Below are positions 1 through 8,986 of a stretch of 22,921 bases of DNA, in pieces. The position numbers and the translations under genes are program-made. Location: the NCBI RefSeq assembly GCF_025602895.1, contig NW_026516555.1:1-22921 (forward strand), in the 5' to 3' direction. A model generated the notes under the pieces. That model did no database searches and had not been told where the DNA came from. It saw only the letters and a program-made list of their open reading frames with translations. Position 1 is the first letter of the stretch, and every line of letters starts with the position of its first letter. Source of the stretch: Polychytrium aggregatum (Eukaryota; Chytridiomycota; Chytridiomycetes; Polychytriales).

Positions 1-3000
1 GGATGTGGATGTTGGATGAACCAGGAGCCCTGGATCGGCGTTGGTCTGCTTTGGGTGTGAGTTGAGCGGTGTTGTGTCGCTGTTGGTCCTGTGCAATGGC
101 TGGCTGTGGGAGCGACCCGCGAGGGCCGTCGAGGCGAGGCGCTGGGCAATGATGTTGAGGGAGTGAAAATACGAGTGCAGGTGGTGATGGAGGCCGAGGG
201 CACCTTTGGGCGATTGCTGGTGCTCGGGCGAGAGACTGCTCCACCACTGGCGCAGACCGACAATGACCTCGGCGGCACCCATCTGCCGCTGGTGGCTCGT
301 CAGCACCGGGGACACCATCAAGGACGAGAGCCTGCCACTGATGTGGGCGAGGTGGACGTATATGCACATGTCCTCGTAGAGCGAGTCGAATCCATCGAGC
401 AGGAACGACGAGTCCCAGCCTGGTGCGGGTGCCGATGGTCAGATGTGCGGGTCCGGGATCAGGACAGGGTTGGATGGCCGATGCACCGGCACGGTGTTGC
501 AGCGACGGTGGTTGGCGAGCGGAGCCATCGAGTCATCCAGAGTGTTGTCGCCGAGTTGCACCGTTGAGCGAGGCGATGGAGGAGACAGGATCAGCGGGAT
601 GGATCAAGGGGAGCAAAGGCATCGGCACGGCCGAGACGCCTGCCCGCCTGCACCAGCAGAATGCATCTCGGACCAGCGTGCGCCACACCCCATCCGTGCC
701 TGCATCTGTGCGGGAGCGATGCAGCAACGGGGGAGCCAGGGCCCTGGGCAGCAGCAGCACCGCCAGCCCGCCCTGGCCGGCATCCTGGCTCATGCTCGCA
801 GCGACAGCCAGGGCCGTGTGGCGTGGCGCATGCGCCTCACGGGGTGGTGTCACAACGCGACGATCCCTTGAGGCGCTGCGTTTCAGGGGGAATGGTGCAG
901 GGGAATGCTGCCACAGAGACCCAAGCGACGGCGACGAGGCAGGATGGGGGCTCTGTGGTTGCTCGCAGACCAGATGGCGCTCGGTGTCGGGCGGCTGCGT
1001 CCTTACCATCGTCGGGAATGACCGGGCATCGCCCAGCCATCAGAGCTCCGAGACGATCAAACAGAATCAGGGCGAGAAGCGTCATCCGGCGATATCGCAG
1101 CTCCGAGGACACACGGCTTGTCGTTCCAGATCGTGCCATGGGAATGGATAGTGACTGGCATTCTGGGTCGGGGCGTGCAGACTGCGAAGAGGCGGATGCC
1201 GTGGGTGCTTGTGGCAGTGGGGTCTCGGATGGGTGACTCAGGGCCGATCCTGTGTGGTGCGGACCCGGAGCAGTCCAACTGCCGTGGCTGTCGAGACTGA
1301 GATGCAGCCCGAGATCCTGGGCCATGTTCCAGGCGAGCCCTGCATGATGGGGATCGAGTCACTCCCATGAACAGCGAGGCATCGCGAGCCAGGATCCAAG
1401 GAGCAGCAGTGTGTGTTACCTGTGTAGTAGGTGTGGCCGGTGCTGGCGCCGGATCCAGTCGACAGACTCGTTCCACAGATGATGACCACGGCTTGCAAGA
1501 CTTGCAGACACGGGTGGTCGTGGAGTCGCTGGGTGTAGATGCGGCACTGGTCGGCCAAGGCTTTCCGGGTGTGGGCGGGGTCCGAGAGGCCGAGGGATGC
1601 GCTGAGACGGTCGTCGTGAGCGACCGCCAGACACATGGACCAGACGAGGAACAGGAAGGGCTTGAGTGTGCGTGTGGATTGGAGATGCAAGAGAGTGGCG
1701 AGTCGTCAGTGTCTGCTCGGGAATCGAGGCGCATGGCGAGGCAGATGGAGACATGGGTGGGCTTGTGGGAGAGGCAGTCGAGGACGTTGCGGCTGTCGAT
1801 TGGCTCCCGACCGATCACCGAGACAGCGACGCCATCCAGGTCCACAATGCCATCCTGATTCGTTCCACAGCATCGATGCCGTGCTCTGGTCGTCCTCTGG
1901 ATCGCCTTGCTGTTCAGAGCGGCCGCCGTTGCCTCCATATGGCCAGATGTGTGCTCGGTGTCATCGACGACTTCTGCATCGCGACATTGCCCAGCATCCG
2001 GCGGGCATCGATCAGAGCGACTTGCTACTGTCTGGCTCGCCAATCACACACCTATCTCCACGACCTCCGTCTCCGTCTCCTCCTGCGAATCGTCGTCCAA
2101 ACCACCCGCTGTCGCCCTGTCCAGAATCGCCTGTACCTCGGAGTAGCGTTCCCTGGCCAGCTCGGCGCGGAACGCAGCCGGGTCGACAAAGTCCATTGTC
2201 AGTCCGAGGTGCTCAAAGAACATCCCAGTGATCTGCCCGGTGGCATTTAGTGGGAATGGAAGGACCTCGGATGTCGGTGCCTCGGGCTTGCCCGTCGGAC
2301 GGCATGCGATGTCAGAGTCAATGTCGATGGCTCCTCGTGCAGACCGAGGAACGCTGACGACGAGGGTGGCTCCGCCCATGGCTGTTGCCCCCATGAGCAC
2401 TGCCGAGTTGCTGGTCGTGCTCTTGACTGTGCGAGCGAGCGGTGAGTCCACCGGCATCGATTGGACAGTTGTCGGTGTGGATCGGGTCAGGCAGGTCCGA
2501 TGCCAGATCGACGAGCACGATTCCGGGTGGCAGCCAGGGGCGGTGTCCGATCAGCACGTTGGAGTGCCGCCCAATGATGCCGAGCGTGATGGATCAACGG
2601 CGAGACGGCATTGGTGGTCGGAGCGGGCCAGGACAAAAGCAAGTCGGGTGAGTGGTCGGCTCCAGCGATCACGGCTTCCTGGTCGTCATGGCAACTCGCG
2701 GTGCACATCAGGCAGCCGGCGCCACACCCACTCCCACCGGTATTCATTCTGCCACAGCAAGCCGAGCATACTGCCGATGTCGATGCCGATGCTGATGCTG
2801 ATGCTGATCTGCCCCAGAGGCCAATGTCGTCCGTGCAGCGCAGGCTTGGGCCATCCGCCGCAGCACCATCTGCAGCATCAGCAGTCGGTCACATACCCCA
2901 GTAAATGCCGAGGGTGTTTTGGCCCTGCATCGGTTGATGATTCCGTTGCGAAGACGGCGGGTGGTTAGTTTTACATCCTCTGCTTTGTCCTTGGTCGAGC

Positions 3001-3742
3001 CAAGCGAGTGTGATCGGCATGGAGGCGCACCATGGCCAAACGGCGTCGATCGATCGGGAGCAGCCACGGCGTCCTGTGCGAGCCAATCTGCCAAGGCTGC
3101 ATCAAAGACTCGGATCGAAGGGCTTTGATATCCGGCAAATTGGAGGCCGTCGCGCTGATCCACGAGTTGGACGAGTCTCCTGCAGCTGGGTGATGGCGAG
3201 TCTTCTGCGGTCCGCGTTTCCTCGGAGGAGTGTAGTAGGCTGGAGAGCAAGCAGGCATGCGGATCAGCGGGGACGCAGGCCAGCATGGAGATGTGCACAG
3301 TATGAGGAAGATGTCTGGCTGGTGCCTGCAACTCGATGCAGCTGCACGTCGTGAGCAGTGATTGCGAGGGCCCAGAGCCAGACACCTGGGTTGACGTTGT
3401 CGCATCGCGATCGATGGGATGGAGTGAGGCTGCTCGCCCGCTCGATACTCACTGCAGAGGATTCCGCTTGCCCGACAGGCCTCGCATGGGTATTCGCCGA
3501 TGCACTTGACCCGCTTGATGCGGCAGACTGTGCAGATGCAGATGCAGATGCAGATGCAGATGCAGATGCAGGCGTGTGGTTGTGAGCGGCGACTCGCGGC
3601 TAATCTGGGCGTTTGGCAGTCGACGGACATATCGGCAACGGGGCCGGGAGCGATCTGGGGGCAGATGGGATCGGCACATACCATCGCACGCCCGCTTGGT
3701 TTTCGGGGTGGGGGCGGGCTTGGGAGGACCCGGTGGGTCCAT
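1..3742 (-). CDS. Zn2Cys6 (Gal4-type) fungal transcription factor, multi-exon, 3' end beyond the left edge
   Basis: Predicted nuclear DNA-binding regulator. Exon 1 (3742-3682) starts with ATG and ends in KTKRACD; its split codon joins exon 2 (3527-3453), giving CDVCRIKRVKC followed by CEACRASGILC, the six-cysteine binuclear zinc cluster. Exon 3 begins at 3239 in matching phase and continues as PPRKRGPQK, a basic linker typical of the family. Further left the fungal middle homology region is visible: GMFFEHLGLTMDFVDP near 2150-2250 (exon ending 2052 at a GTGTGT donor), SMCLAVAHDDRLSASL near 1620, and LAWNMAQDLGLHLSLD then RYRRMTLLALILFDRLGAL (exon 1339-1007, ending at a GTAAGG donor). The intron 1419-1340 fits in phase. 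A C-terminal helical exon (419 to the edge, SLYEDMCIYVHLAHISGRL) remains open at position 1. I could not join the exons between about 3200 and 2460, between 2052 and 1690, or between 1007 and 419, so frameshifts or decay there are possible. The zinc cluster call is firm; a single intact gene is an inference. Confidence 0.68.
2776..2808. repeat. GATGCT/GATGCC-like hexanucleotide tract
   Basis: A short run of GATGCC and GATGCT units lies inside the transcription factor locus, in a stretch whose exon status I could not resolve. On the minus strand it would read as alternating His/Gln or His/Arg if translated. Confidence 0.5.
3528..3681 (-). other. Intron 1 of the Zn2Cys6 gene with a microsatellite at its 3' splice site
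   Basis: The donor GTATGT follows the codon pair for Cys-Asp, and the acceptor CACAG precedes TCTGCCGC. Removing these 154 nt puts CD and VCRIKRVKC in frame and completes the canonical zinc cluster. The last third of the intron is a (GCATCT)n tract on the minus strand, abutting the acceptor. Confidence 0.8.
3531..3572. repeat. (GCAGAT)n microsatellite, about seven units
   Basis: Perfect six-base units (GCAGAT on plus, ATCTGC on minus). It lies just upstream of the intron 1 acceptor of the zinc-cluster gene, so on the transcribed strand it supplies the pyrimidine-rich tract. Confidence 0.9.
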
Positions 3743-3898
3743 GCTGGATCCGGTCTGGAGGGCAGCAAGATGGAAGAGGAGGGCTCTGGGACGAGGCCTG
3801 AGGGCGAGTCTCGCCAGCGCTGCGAAACGCGAGGATTTGCTCAGAAATGCAGGTGTCGGAAGCGGCCTGCACCGTAGCCAGTTTTGCGGTACACCCGC

Positions 3899-3919
3899 CC
3901 AGCCAGCCAGCCAGCCAGC
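3899..3919. repeat. (CCAG)5 tetranucleotide repeat
   Basis: Five uninterrupted CCAG units about 160 bp upstream of the transcription factor start codon. Confidence 0.9.
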
Positions 3920-5121
3920 AATCAGCCTGGCAGCCCAAGACTCACAGTCAGCACACCGCACAACAGCATCGACAGCATCGCAGACGACAGAGAGTCGGCG
4001 GGCTTACAGCGCAGCCTCGTTTGCAGGGCAGTTGGCGCGGGATCGGCTGGGGATGGCGATACTCGGTCCAGTTGTCGCTGTGCAGTTACTCCGGTTCAAC
4101 CGAAGAATGCCCATGGCCGGAGCCAGTCTCTGACTCACAGGCCCGCTGGCCCGCAGGGAGCGCACCGTGATATATGGCGGCCGCACTCAGACGGCCCAGC
4201 ACAAACAGCCAAGCGGGTCTGCTATATGCGGCAGATGATCGCTGATTGCCCAAGGCATCGAGTGCTCAGCCCAGCCCAGCAAGAGGCATGCGAGCGAAGC
4301 GTTATGCGCCAGCACCGGCTATTCCTGGGCTCAGACGACTGCCTGCTTCAAAGCGGGCAGCCGAGGCACCTGCCGGGCGGAAGGCGCCAACAGTGGCATG
4401 CAAGGGTCCAGTTGTTGGTGCTGTTGTCGCCCGACGGCGAGATCGCACGGGTATGTCGGGGAGAGCAGGCACCCGATCGTCAACAAAAGGGGGTGGATGT
4501 TGGATCGCTGGGAGGTGCCAGGCATGGATGCAACTGCACCCGACTCAGCCCACAATCCCCGGCGGTGTGATGCACGAGGATGTGGGGGGTGGATGTGCAT
4601 TTGTGGTGTCAGCTGGATTCAGGGGGAGGGGTGGAGAGGAGTGGTCGGCAGTGGTCGATAGAGTTGGGCCAATGCCGGTGTAGTTGGTGCTCGGCACAGG
4701 GCGCTGCTTGGGCTGCTGGTGTGTCCTGGGTGTTGATGTTTGTGTTGGCCGCGAGACAGCAACGTGCTGGCGGGGGCTTGGGTTGATGTGGCCAGAGTTG
4801 GACGACAGGGGTTGTGGCCGCCAGGGGTTGTGTTGTCGAGGATTGTGGCTGTCAGGTGGCCGCTGTCAGGGGGTGGATGCATCTCGGTCACCAGCACCAA
4901 TGATGTGGCTGGTGTGGTGCTGGGGAACAGCTGGTCGGAGGGGTTGCTGGTCTCGAGCTGGATCGAGAATGTGGACTGGGTGTGGATGGAGAGACAGTCG
5001 GGGTGTCCAGATGGAGTGAAGGGAGTCAGTGCGATCCAGGGTGCAGCTAACTGGCAGGGACGAGTGCTGGTGTCGAGCGGGATGCAAGAACAGGTCGTGG
5101 TAGCTTCGTTGAGTACAGATG

Positions 5122-5160
5122 TTATGCTGATGTTGTGCTGGTGTTGTGCTGGTGTTGTGC
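5122..5160. repeat. 11-bp minisatellite (TTGTGCTGGTG), 3.5 units
   Basis: Units at 5122-5132, 5133-5143, 5144-5154 and a partial at 5155-5160. The first unit differs from the consensus at two positions. The core TGCTGGTGT is shared with the 11-bp array at 21921-21975. Confidence 0.85.
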
Positions 5161-5402
5161 ATGAGTGGACCAGGCTCCAAGATGATCCGATGTGGGACAC
5201 CCGCTGGATCGAGCATCGATTCGGCGCATCTCGTGCAGTCCAAGGAGCGACTCCAACAACAGTCCGCCGACTCGTCGCTGGCTCTGATATCTTGTCCCGG
5301 CTGCCATCTGTCGTATATCGCGGGCGACGATCGAAATGTAGTCATTCTGCGCAGGCTATCGTCACTGATGGTGATTGACCCTGCGTTTACAGGCAATCCA
5401 AT

Positions 5403-5426
5403 AAAAAACGGGACACCCGGGTTTTT
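5403..5426. repeat. Left terminal inverted repeat with a hairpin
   Basis: 5403-5415 matches the complement of 8973-8985. The same end can also fold on itself: AAAAACGGG (5404-5412) pairs with CCC and GTTTTT (5416-5418, 5421-5426) around an ACA loop, leaving a two-base GG bulge. Confidence 0.7.
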
Positions 5427-5473
5427 GACCATTCATCGAATATTTTGTTACCCAATGTTATCGCGCGCTGGCC

Positions 5474-6445
5474 ATGACCATTCGCCACACATCCGACTTT
5501 CGCACCGCCGCATTGCGATGCTACGCCCTCATCCATAGCCTGCGTAAGGTTGCCACCATATTGAGTGTATCCAAGAGCACCACCCATCGATGGCACCGAG
5601 GATGCAAGCTGGATGACCCATCCCGGGTCCCAGCTCGCAGATCCACTTTCTTCGAGCAGGCATGTCCAGTCATTCGCACCCTGATTGAACAGGACCCGTT
5701 CCAGACTGGTCCTGTGTTGCGATGCAAGCTCGAGTCCATCCTCCAGAGGAAAGTTTCACTCTCACTCTGCCACACTGCCATCCAGCGAGCAGGTCTCTCA
5801 CACAAGAGGGCAACACACCTCTACAAGTCCAAGCGACTGGATGAGCGAGTGGCACAGTTCAGGGACCAGGTCCGCTCCATCGACCCACGACGATTCGTTT
5901 TTGTCGATGAGACAGGGATCAGGAGATCCATTTTCCCTCTTTACGGATACTCACCGAAGGGCGTCCCACTCCGTCAGCGCAATCACATGAAACACAAGTC
6001 TGTCTCAGCTGCATTTGCCATCAACCACTCTGGTGTGCTGCATCGCATGTACATCCCCACATCATTCAAGACACACTCGATGGTCGAGTTCTTTGAGCGA
6101 GCGAGCTTCCCAGATGACTCTGTGATTGTGATGGACAATGTCAGCATGCACAAGACAATGGCTGTCCTGGACTGCATCGAGCGCCGAGGATGGTCAGTGA
6201 TCTTCACCCCACCTGCCTCGCCCGACTTCAATCCCATCGAGAACTTCTTTGGGGTTGAGTCCCCATCATTTTGGGATTTAGTCCCCCAATCACGCCGCCA
6301 TTTTCGCGTTCACATCCCTGGCTTGAACCTCTCGGCGATTTTTGAACAGGTCGCTTCCCCAACCAGCCCGCGCAGACGGGTTCCTGCTCTCGGGTATAAA
6401 TGCCACACCTTCGTCCTGCTGCTTTCTTCCCTCATCTCGCCTTGA
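5474..6445 (+). CDS. IS630/Tc1-mariner DDE transposase, C-terminus lost or replaced
   Basis: Cut-and-paste transposase. The N-terminus (about residues 1-45) is a helix-turn-helix (SLRKVATILSVSKSTTHRW). The RNase H-like catalytic core follows, with Asp145 in FVFVDETGI, Asp221 in VIVMDNVSMHK and Glu256 in PDFNPIENFF. The spacing between the second and third acid is 34 residues, the DD34E class of Tc1/IS630. The family normally carries some tens of residues after this glutamate. Here homology stops at about codon 259 (position 6250) and the frame continues into unrelated sequence that includes two small hairpins and the TATA box of the next gene. The ORF's tail from 6251 to its stop at 6445 is probably not native. 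Function is doubtful: all three catalytic acids are present but the C-terminal helices are missing. Confidence 0.82.
   Translation: MTIRHTSDFRTAALRCYALIHSLRKVATILSVSKSTTHRWHRGCKLDDPSRVPARRSTFFEQACPVIRTLIEQDPFQTGPVLRCKLESILQRKVSLSLCHTAIQRAGLSHKRATHLYKSKRLDERVAQFRDQVRSIDPRRFVFVDETGIRRSIFPLYGYSPKGVPLRQRNHMKHKSVSAAFAINHSGVLHRMYIPTSFKTHSMVEFFERASFPDDSVIVMDNVSMHKTMAVLDCIERRGWSVIFTPPASPDFNPIENFFGVESPSFWDLVPQSRRHFRVHIPGLNLSAIFEQVASPTSPRRRVPALGYKCHTFVLLLSSLISP
6251..6285. repeat. Two tandem small hairpins at the transposase break
   Basis: GGGGTTGAGTCCCC (6251-6264) and GGGATTTAGTCCC (6273-6285) are similar in sequence, and each can pair its G run with its C run. They begin exactly where transposase homology ends, so they may mark an insertion or recombination terminus. 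Confidence 0.55.
6395..6400 (+). promoter_or_regulatory. TATA box of the Fanzor gene
   Basis: TATAAA in the context CGGGTATAAATG, 130 bp before the Fanzor start codon. This would give a leader of about 100 nt. It lies inside the non-homologous tail of the transposase ORF. Confidence 0.55.
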
Positions 6446-6529
6446 TCGGATCATCGCGCCATTGTACGATAAAAAAAAGTCTCTGCTCTGACCAGTACCA
6501 CTGGCAGGCATCCAGCATCCTCTGCCCCC

Positions 6530-8900
6530 ATGCCTCCGAAGCGTAAGGGTACCGGTGATGGCCAGCCTCGGCCACCCAGGCCCAAGAAAGCCAAGTCACA
6601 GTCGGAGCCTGTCTCTGGTTCGTATTCTGATCCCACGCATGCTTGTTTCTCTGTTGCTCCGTCGCTCACCACCACTGCTTCTGCAGATCCAATGGATGTC
6701 GATCCCACCGAGCCTGGTCCATCTACTTCCTCGAGTACTGGCAAGCGATGTCGCCAGTGCGATGGCACCGATCACGAACGTTGCAACACCAGCAAATGTC
6801 CCAAATACCTGCCCCTCAAGAGTTCTGTCGTCCCACTCGTGGATGGAAGGTCATCGGCCCCTCAGTTCAGCTGCTTCAAGCAGACGATGGATGGCTGTTG
6901 TCTCAATCCCGCTCTCCGCGACAAGATCCAGGCCACCGTCGAGGCCATGACCCAGATCCAGTTCGAGGCATCCAGGCTGCTCAACCTGCACATCCTCCGG
7001 TGCATCGAGCAGGATCTTCCCGTCCCTGTCATCTCCAAGTCCACCCCTGCTTTCATCCGCCAATGCTTTAAGATCGTCCAGGCCGATGCCCTCTCGCCGA
7101 CCGGGGACAATGAGAAATACAACGAGCATCTGGTCGCTTCCTTTGGCATCTACCAGTCCACTCGGCACGCAGACCTGCCTCCGGCCCCTCGTCTGCCTGA
7201 TGGTGCTCACAGTCAGCTTCTCACACTGGCTGTCAATGCCTATGCCACCAACTGCACCACCCACCTCGACCTGGCCTACTGGCGACTCCTTCGCCGCTTC
7301 TGTGCTGCCGTCTTCCCAGCCAACAAGCATAAGCACGACGCCATCGAGGCCTGTCTCGAGCTCTTCGAGAAACCAGGGCAGACTCCACCCAAGGCCGATA
7401 TCGAGTTCCTCTATCCAGACTTTGGCCACATCCTGGACGAGTTTCGCTACAGCAGCGACCAGGACCGCTTCCGGGCCCTCCATCGCCTCTCACACCATGT
7501 GAGAATCCTCGCTCGAGACAAGATGGTCGACAATGTCCACAAGTGGATCGACTGTGACATGCCCGCCCTCCGAGTCACCGAGCTGCAGCGCCAGGCCAAG
7601 CTGGACGAGCTCACTGCCAGAGGCATCCCCTCCGACGACAAGAGGTTCACCACGGCCAAGTCTGAGCTCGGCACCACCAAGTCCAAGATCAACAAGCTGG
7701 CATCCAGGATCAACTGGGCACTCAAGCAGCTCGCTCTCGACACTCCTCCGGCCGTGTGCACGATGGTCCCTCTGTGCACTGCCAAGGCCAAGTATGTCAA
7801 GATCGACACCGTCGCACTCTGGGAGCTCCTGGGTCCAAAGAAGCGCCTTGACCTCACCCGGGACAAGCTCAAGGAAGAAGGTGAGGACGGTGTCAACAAC
7901 CAGGATGGTCTCTGGCGCAGTTGCTTCAAGCTGCGTAGTTCCCTCTTCCAAGAGCGGGACGTGAACAAGAAGCTGTTCAACTACGAGATCAGCACCGATG
8001 GCATTGGATGCACCATCGGCCTCGTCAAGTTTGTGCGTCGAACCGATCACACCGAGACCATCGAGCCTCCTCCGACTGCCGAGCAGCGCATCCAGACCCA
8101 CATCGGCGACCCAGACCCCAACAGGACCACTTGGATTGGCATCGATCCTGGAGTCGGCTCCATCTTCACGGCGGTCATCCAAGCACCGGGCCACCAAGAC
8201 GAGGTGGTCTCATTCTCCAACGGCCACTCAGCACATGTGTGGCCATACGTCCAATACTGAGTGGCACAACACCATGAAGTATCGACTCGACATCGAGACC
8301 TGGATATCGACCACCCCCTCGCCCAAGGTGTCGTCCTCGGAGGCTTTCAAGGTCCATCTCACCCATGTCCTGCGACCGGAACTTCGAGTGCAGCTCGACT
8401 TCCACCTTGGCAAGAAGGCCCGTCACCATCGCTTCACGGGCCACAAGAGGCGCCAAGTGGCCGTCGACAGGATGTGCAAGGCCGTCCTGAAGCACGCCCC
8501 AATACGGACCGATGTGGTGATCGCCTTTGGCAATGCGTCATGGCGACAAGGCAAGGGCTATGCATCCAGCCCTCGGAGGCAGCGGTTTGCTCGGTACTTT
8601 GAGCAATTCGAGCACCACCGACGCCGTCCCAATCACCCTCACGGAAGTGTCAAGGTGGCCTCGACGAACGAGTTCAACACCTCGCAAGTGTGCTCCAAGT
8701 GCCTGGAGCCAGTTCGGTTGGAAGGACTCGATGCGCCCAGTGTTGCGAATTCCCACTTTGTCAGGAGCTGCAAGAATCCCAGCTGCCGGACGGTGTGGAA
8801 TCGCGACGTCAATGCGGCGCGCAACATGATCACAGTATGCAGGTCGATTGTGGAGATCGGAGAGCGACCGGCGGTCTTCACTCGGAGGCTGCCAAAGTGA
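6530..8900 (+). CDS. Fanzor RNA-guided nuclease (eukaryotic TnpB homologue), one internal +1 frame change
   Basis: Predicted RNA-guided DNA endonuclease, about 789 aa if the frame is rejoined. The start at 6530 precedes a basic, nuclear-signal-like N-terminus (MPPKRKG, PKKAK). A Cys/His cluster CRQCDGTDHERCNTSKC lies at residues 74-90. After a long helical region comes RuvC-I, WIGIDPGVGS with Asp539. Frame 2 then ends at TGA 8258-8260. The next frame resumes without a gap at 8259 (EWHNTMKYRLD) and supplies the rest: SSSEAFKVHLTHVL, the RuvC-II strand VVIAFGNASW without an acidic residue, then STNEFNTSQVC with Glu714, and a zinc finger Cys721-x2-Cys724 and Cys747-x4-Cys752. RuvC-III, WNRDVNAARNM with Asp759, follows. 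A missing RuvC-II glutamate with a substitute glutamate just before the zinc finger is the published Fanzor pattern, so the family call is secure. Whether full-length protein is made depends on the 8258 site. Confidence 0.88.
8255..8261 (+). other. In-frame UGA with +1 continuation (TAC TGA G)
   Basis: Skipping the single T at 8258 turns Tyr-stop into Tyr-Glu-Trp-His and opens 213 further codons holding two of the three RuvC motifs. Three explanations are possible: a one-base insertion, programmed +1 frameshifting at a stop codon, or removal of an intron. A 58-nt GTGG...TGAG segment at 8204-8261 would also restore the frame. However, it would delete the conserved-looking VVSFSNGH strand, and its donor is weak. 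Confidence 0.6.
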
Positions 8901-8922
8901 TCTGTTTTATTTCTTGTGGCTT

Positions 8923-8937
8923 TGCTTGACGCAAGCA
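8923..8937 (+). repeat. Hairpin TGCTTG-ACG-CAAGCA
   Basis: A perfect six-base stem with a three-base loop, 23 bp after the Fanzor stop codon and 36 bp before the right terminal repeat. Confidence 0.75.
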
Positions 8938-8972
8938 CAGCATATACTACCTGTTCATGGAAACGGCTATAT

Positions 8973-8986
8973 TGTCCCGTTTTTTT
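8973..8986. repeat. Right terminal inverted repeat
   Basis: TGTCCCGTTTTTTT. The first 13 bases are the exact reverse complement of 5403-5415. Confidence 0.75.

Larger units (their letters stand above)
3743..5402. other. Intergenic spacer between the transcription factor and the Fanzor element
   Basis: I see no convincing gene here. Open frames exist on both strands but show no recognisable domains, and the plus strand is G/T-rich from about 4480 to 5160. The stretch should contain the minus-strand promoter of the transcription factor, just right of 3742; I found no clear TATA box for it. It also holds a CCAG repeat and an 11-bp minisatellite, listed separately. Confidence 0.6.
5403..8986 (+). 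mobile_element. Tc1/mariner (IS630-like) transposon carrying a Fanzor nuclease gene
   Basis: A unit of about 3.6 kb is bounded by perfect inverted repeats of AAAAAACGGGACA (5403-5415) and its complement (8973-8985). The left repeat lies about 60 bp before the transposase start codon and the right one 72 bp after the Fanzor stop, so the repeats frame exactly these two genes. Both genes read rightwards. Fanzor genes as cargo of eukaryotic DNA transposons, including mariner/Tc1 types, are an established pattern. A TA target duplication, expected for mariner insertions, is present on the left (5402-5403) but not directly at the right repeat. The right boundary may therefore be a few bases off or mutated. 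The transposase is truncated and the Fanzor frame is broken once, so autonomous mobility is doubtful. Confidence 0.8.
8800..8986 (+). ncRNA. Predicted Fanzor guide RNA (omega/fRNA) scaffold region at the right end
   Basis: In TnpB and Fanzor systems the guide RNA scaffold overlaps the 3' end of the nuclease gene and runs to the element's right end, and the guide is read from the flanking DNA. By position this places the scaffold here and the guide from about 8987. The only structure I can point to is the hairpin at 8923-8937. The limits are an inference from position, not from an alignment. Confidence 0.33.

Noticed and set aside
4740..5432. Overlapping open frames on both strands left of the element
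   Set aside because: Low-complexity G/T-rich sequence with an internal minisatellite and no motifs; one frame even runs through the terminal repeat.
8237..8261. A 25-nt intron that would also restore the Fanzor frame
   Set aside because: Far shorter than the introns modelled in this window (mostly 75-300 nt) and with no room for a branch site.
5403..8986. A CRISPR-like array near the RNA-guided nuclease
   Set aside because: No regularly spaced direct repeats with unique spacers are present; TnpB-type systems take guides from flanking DNA instead.
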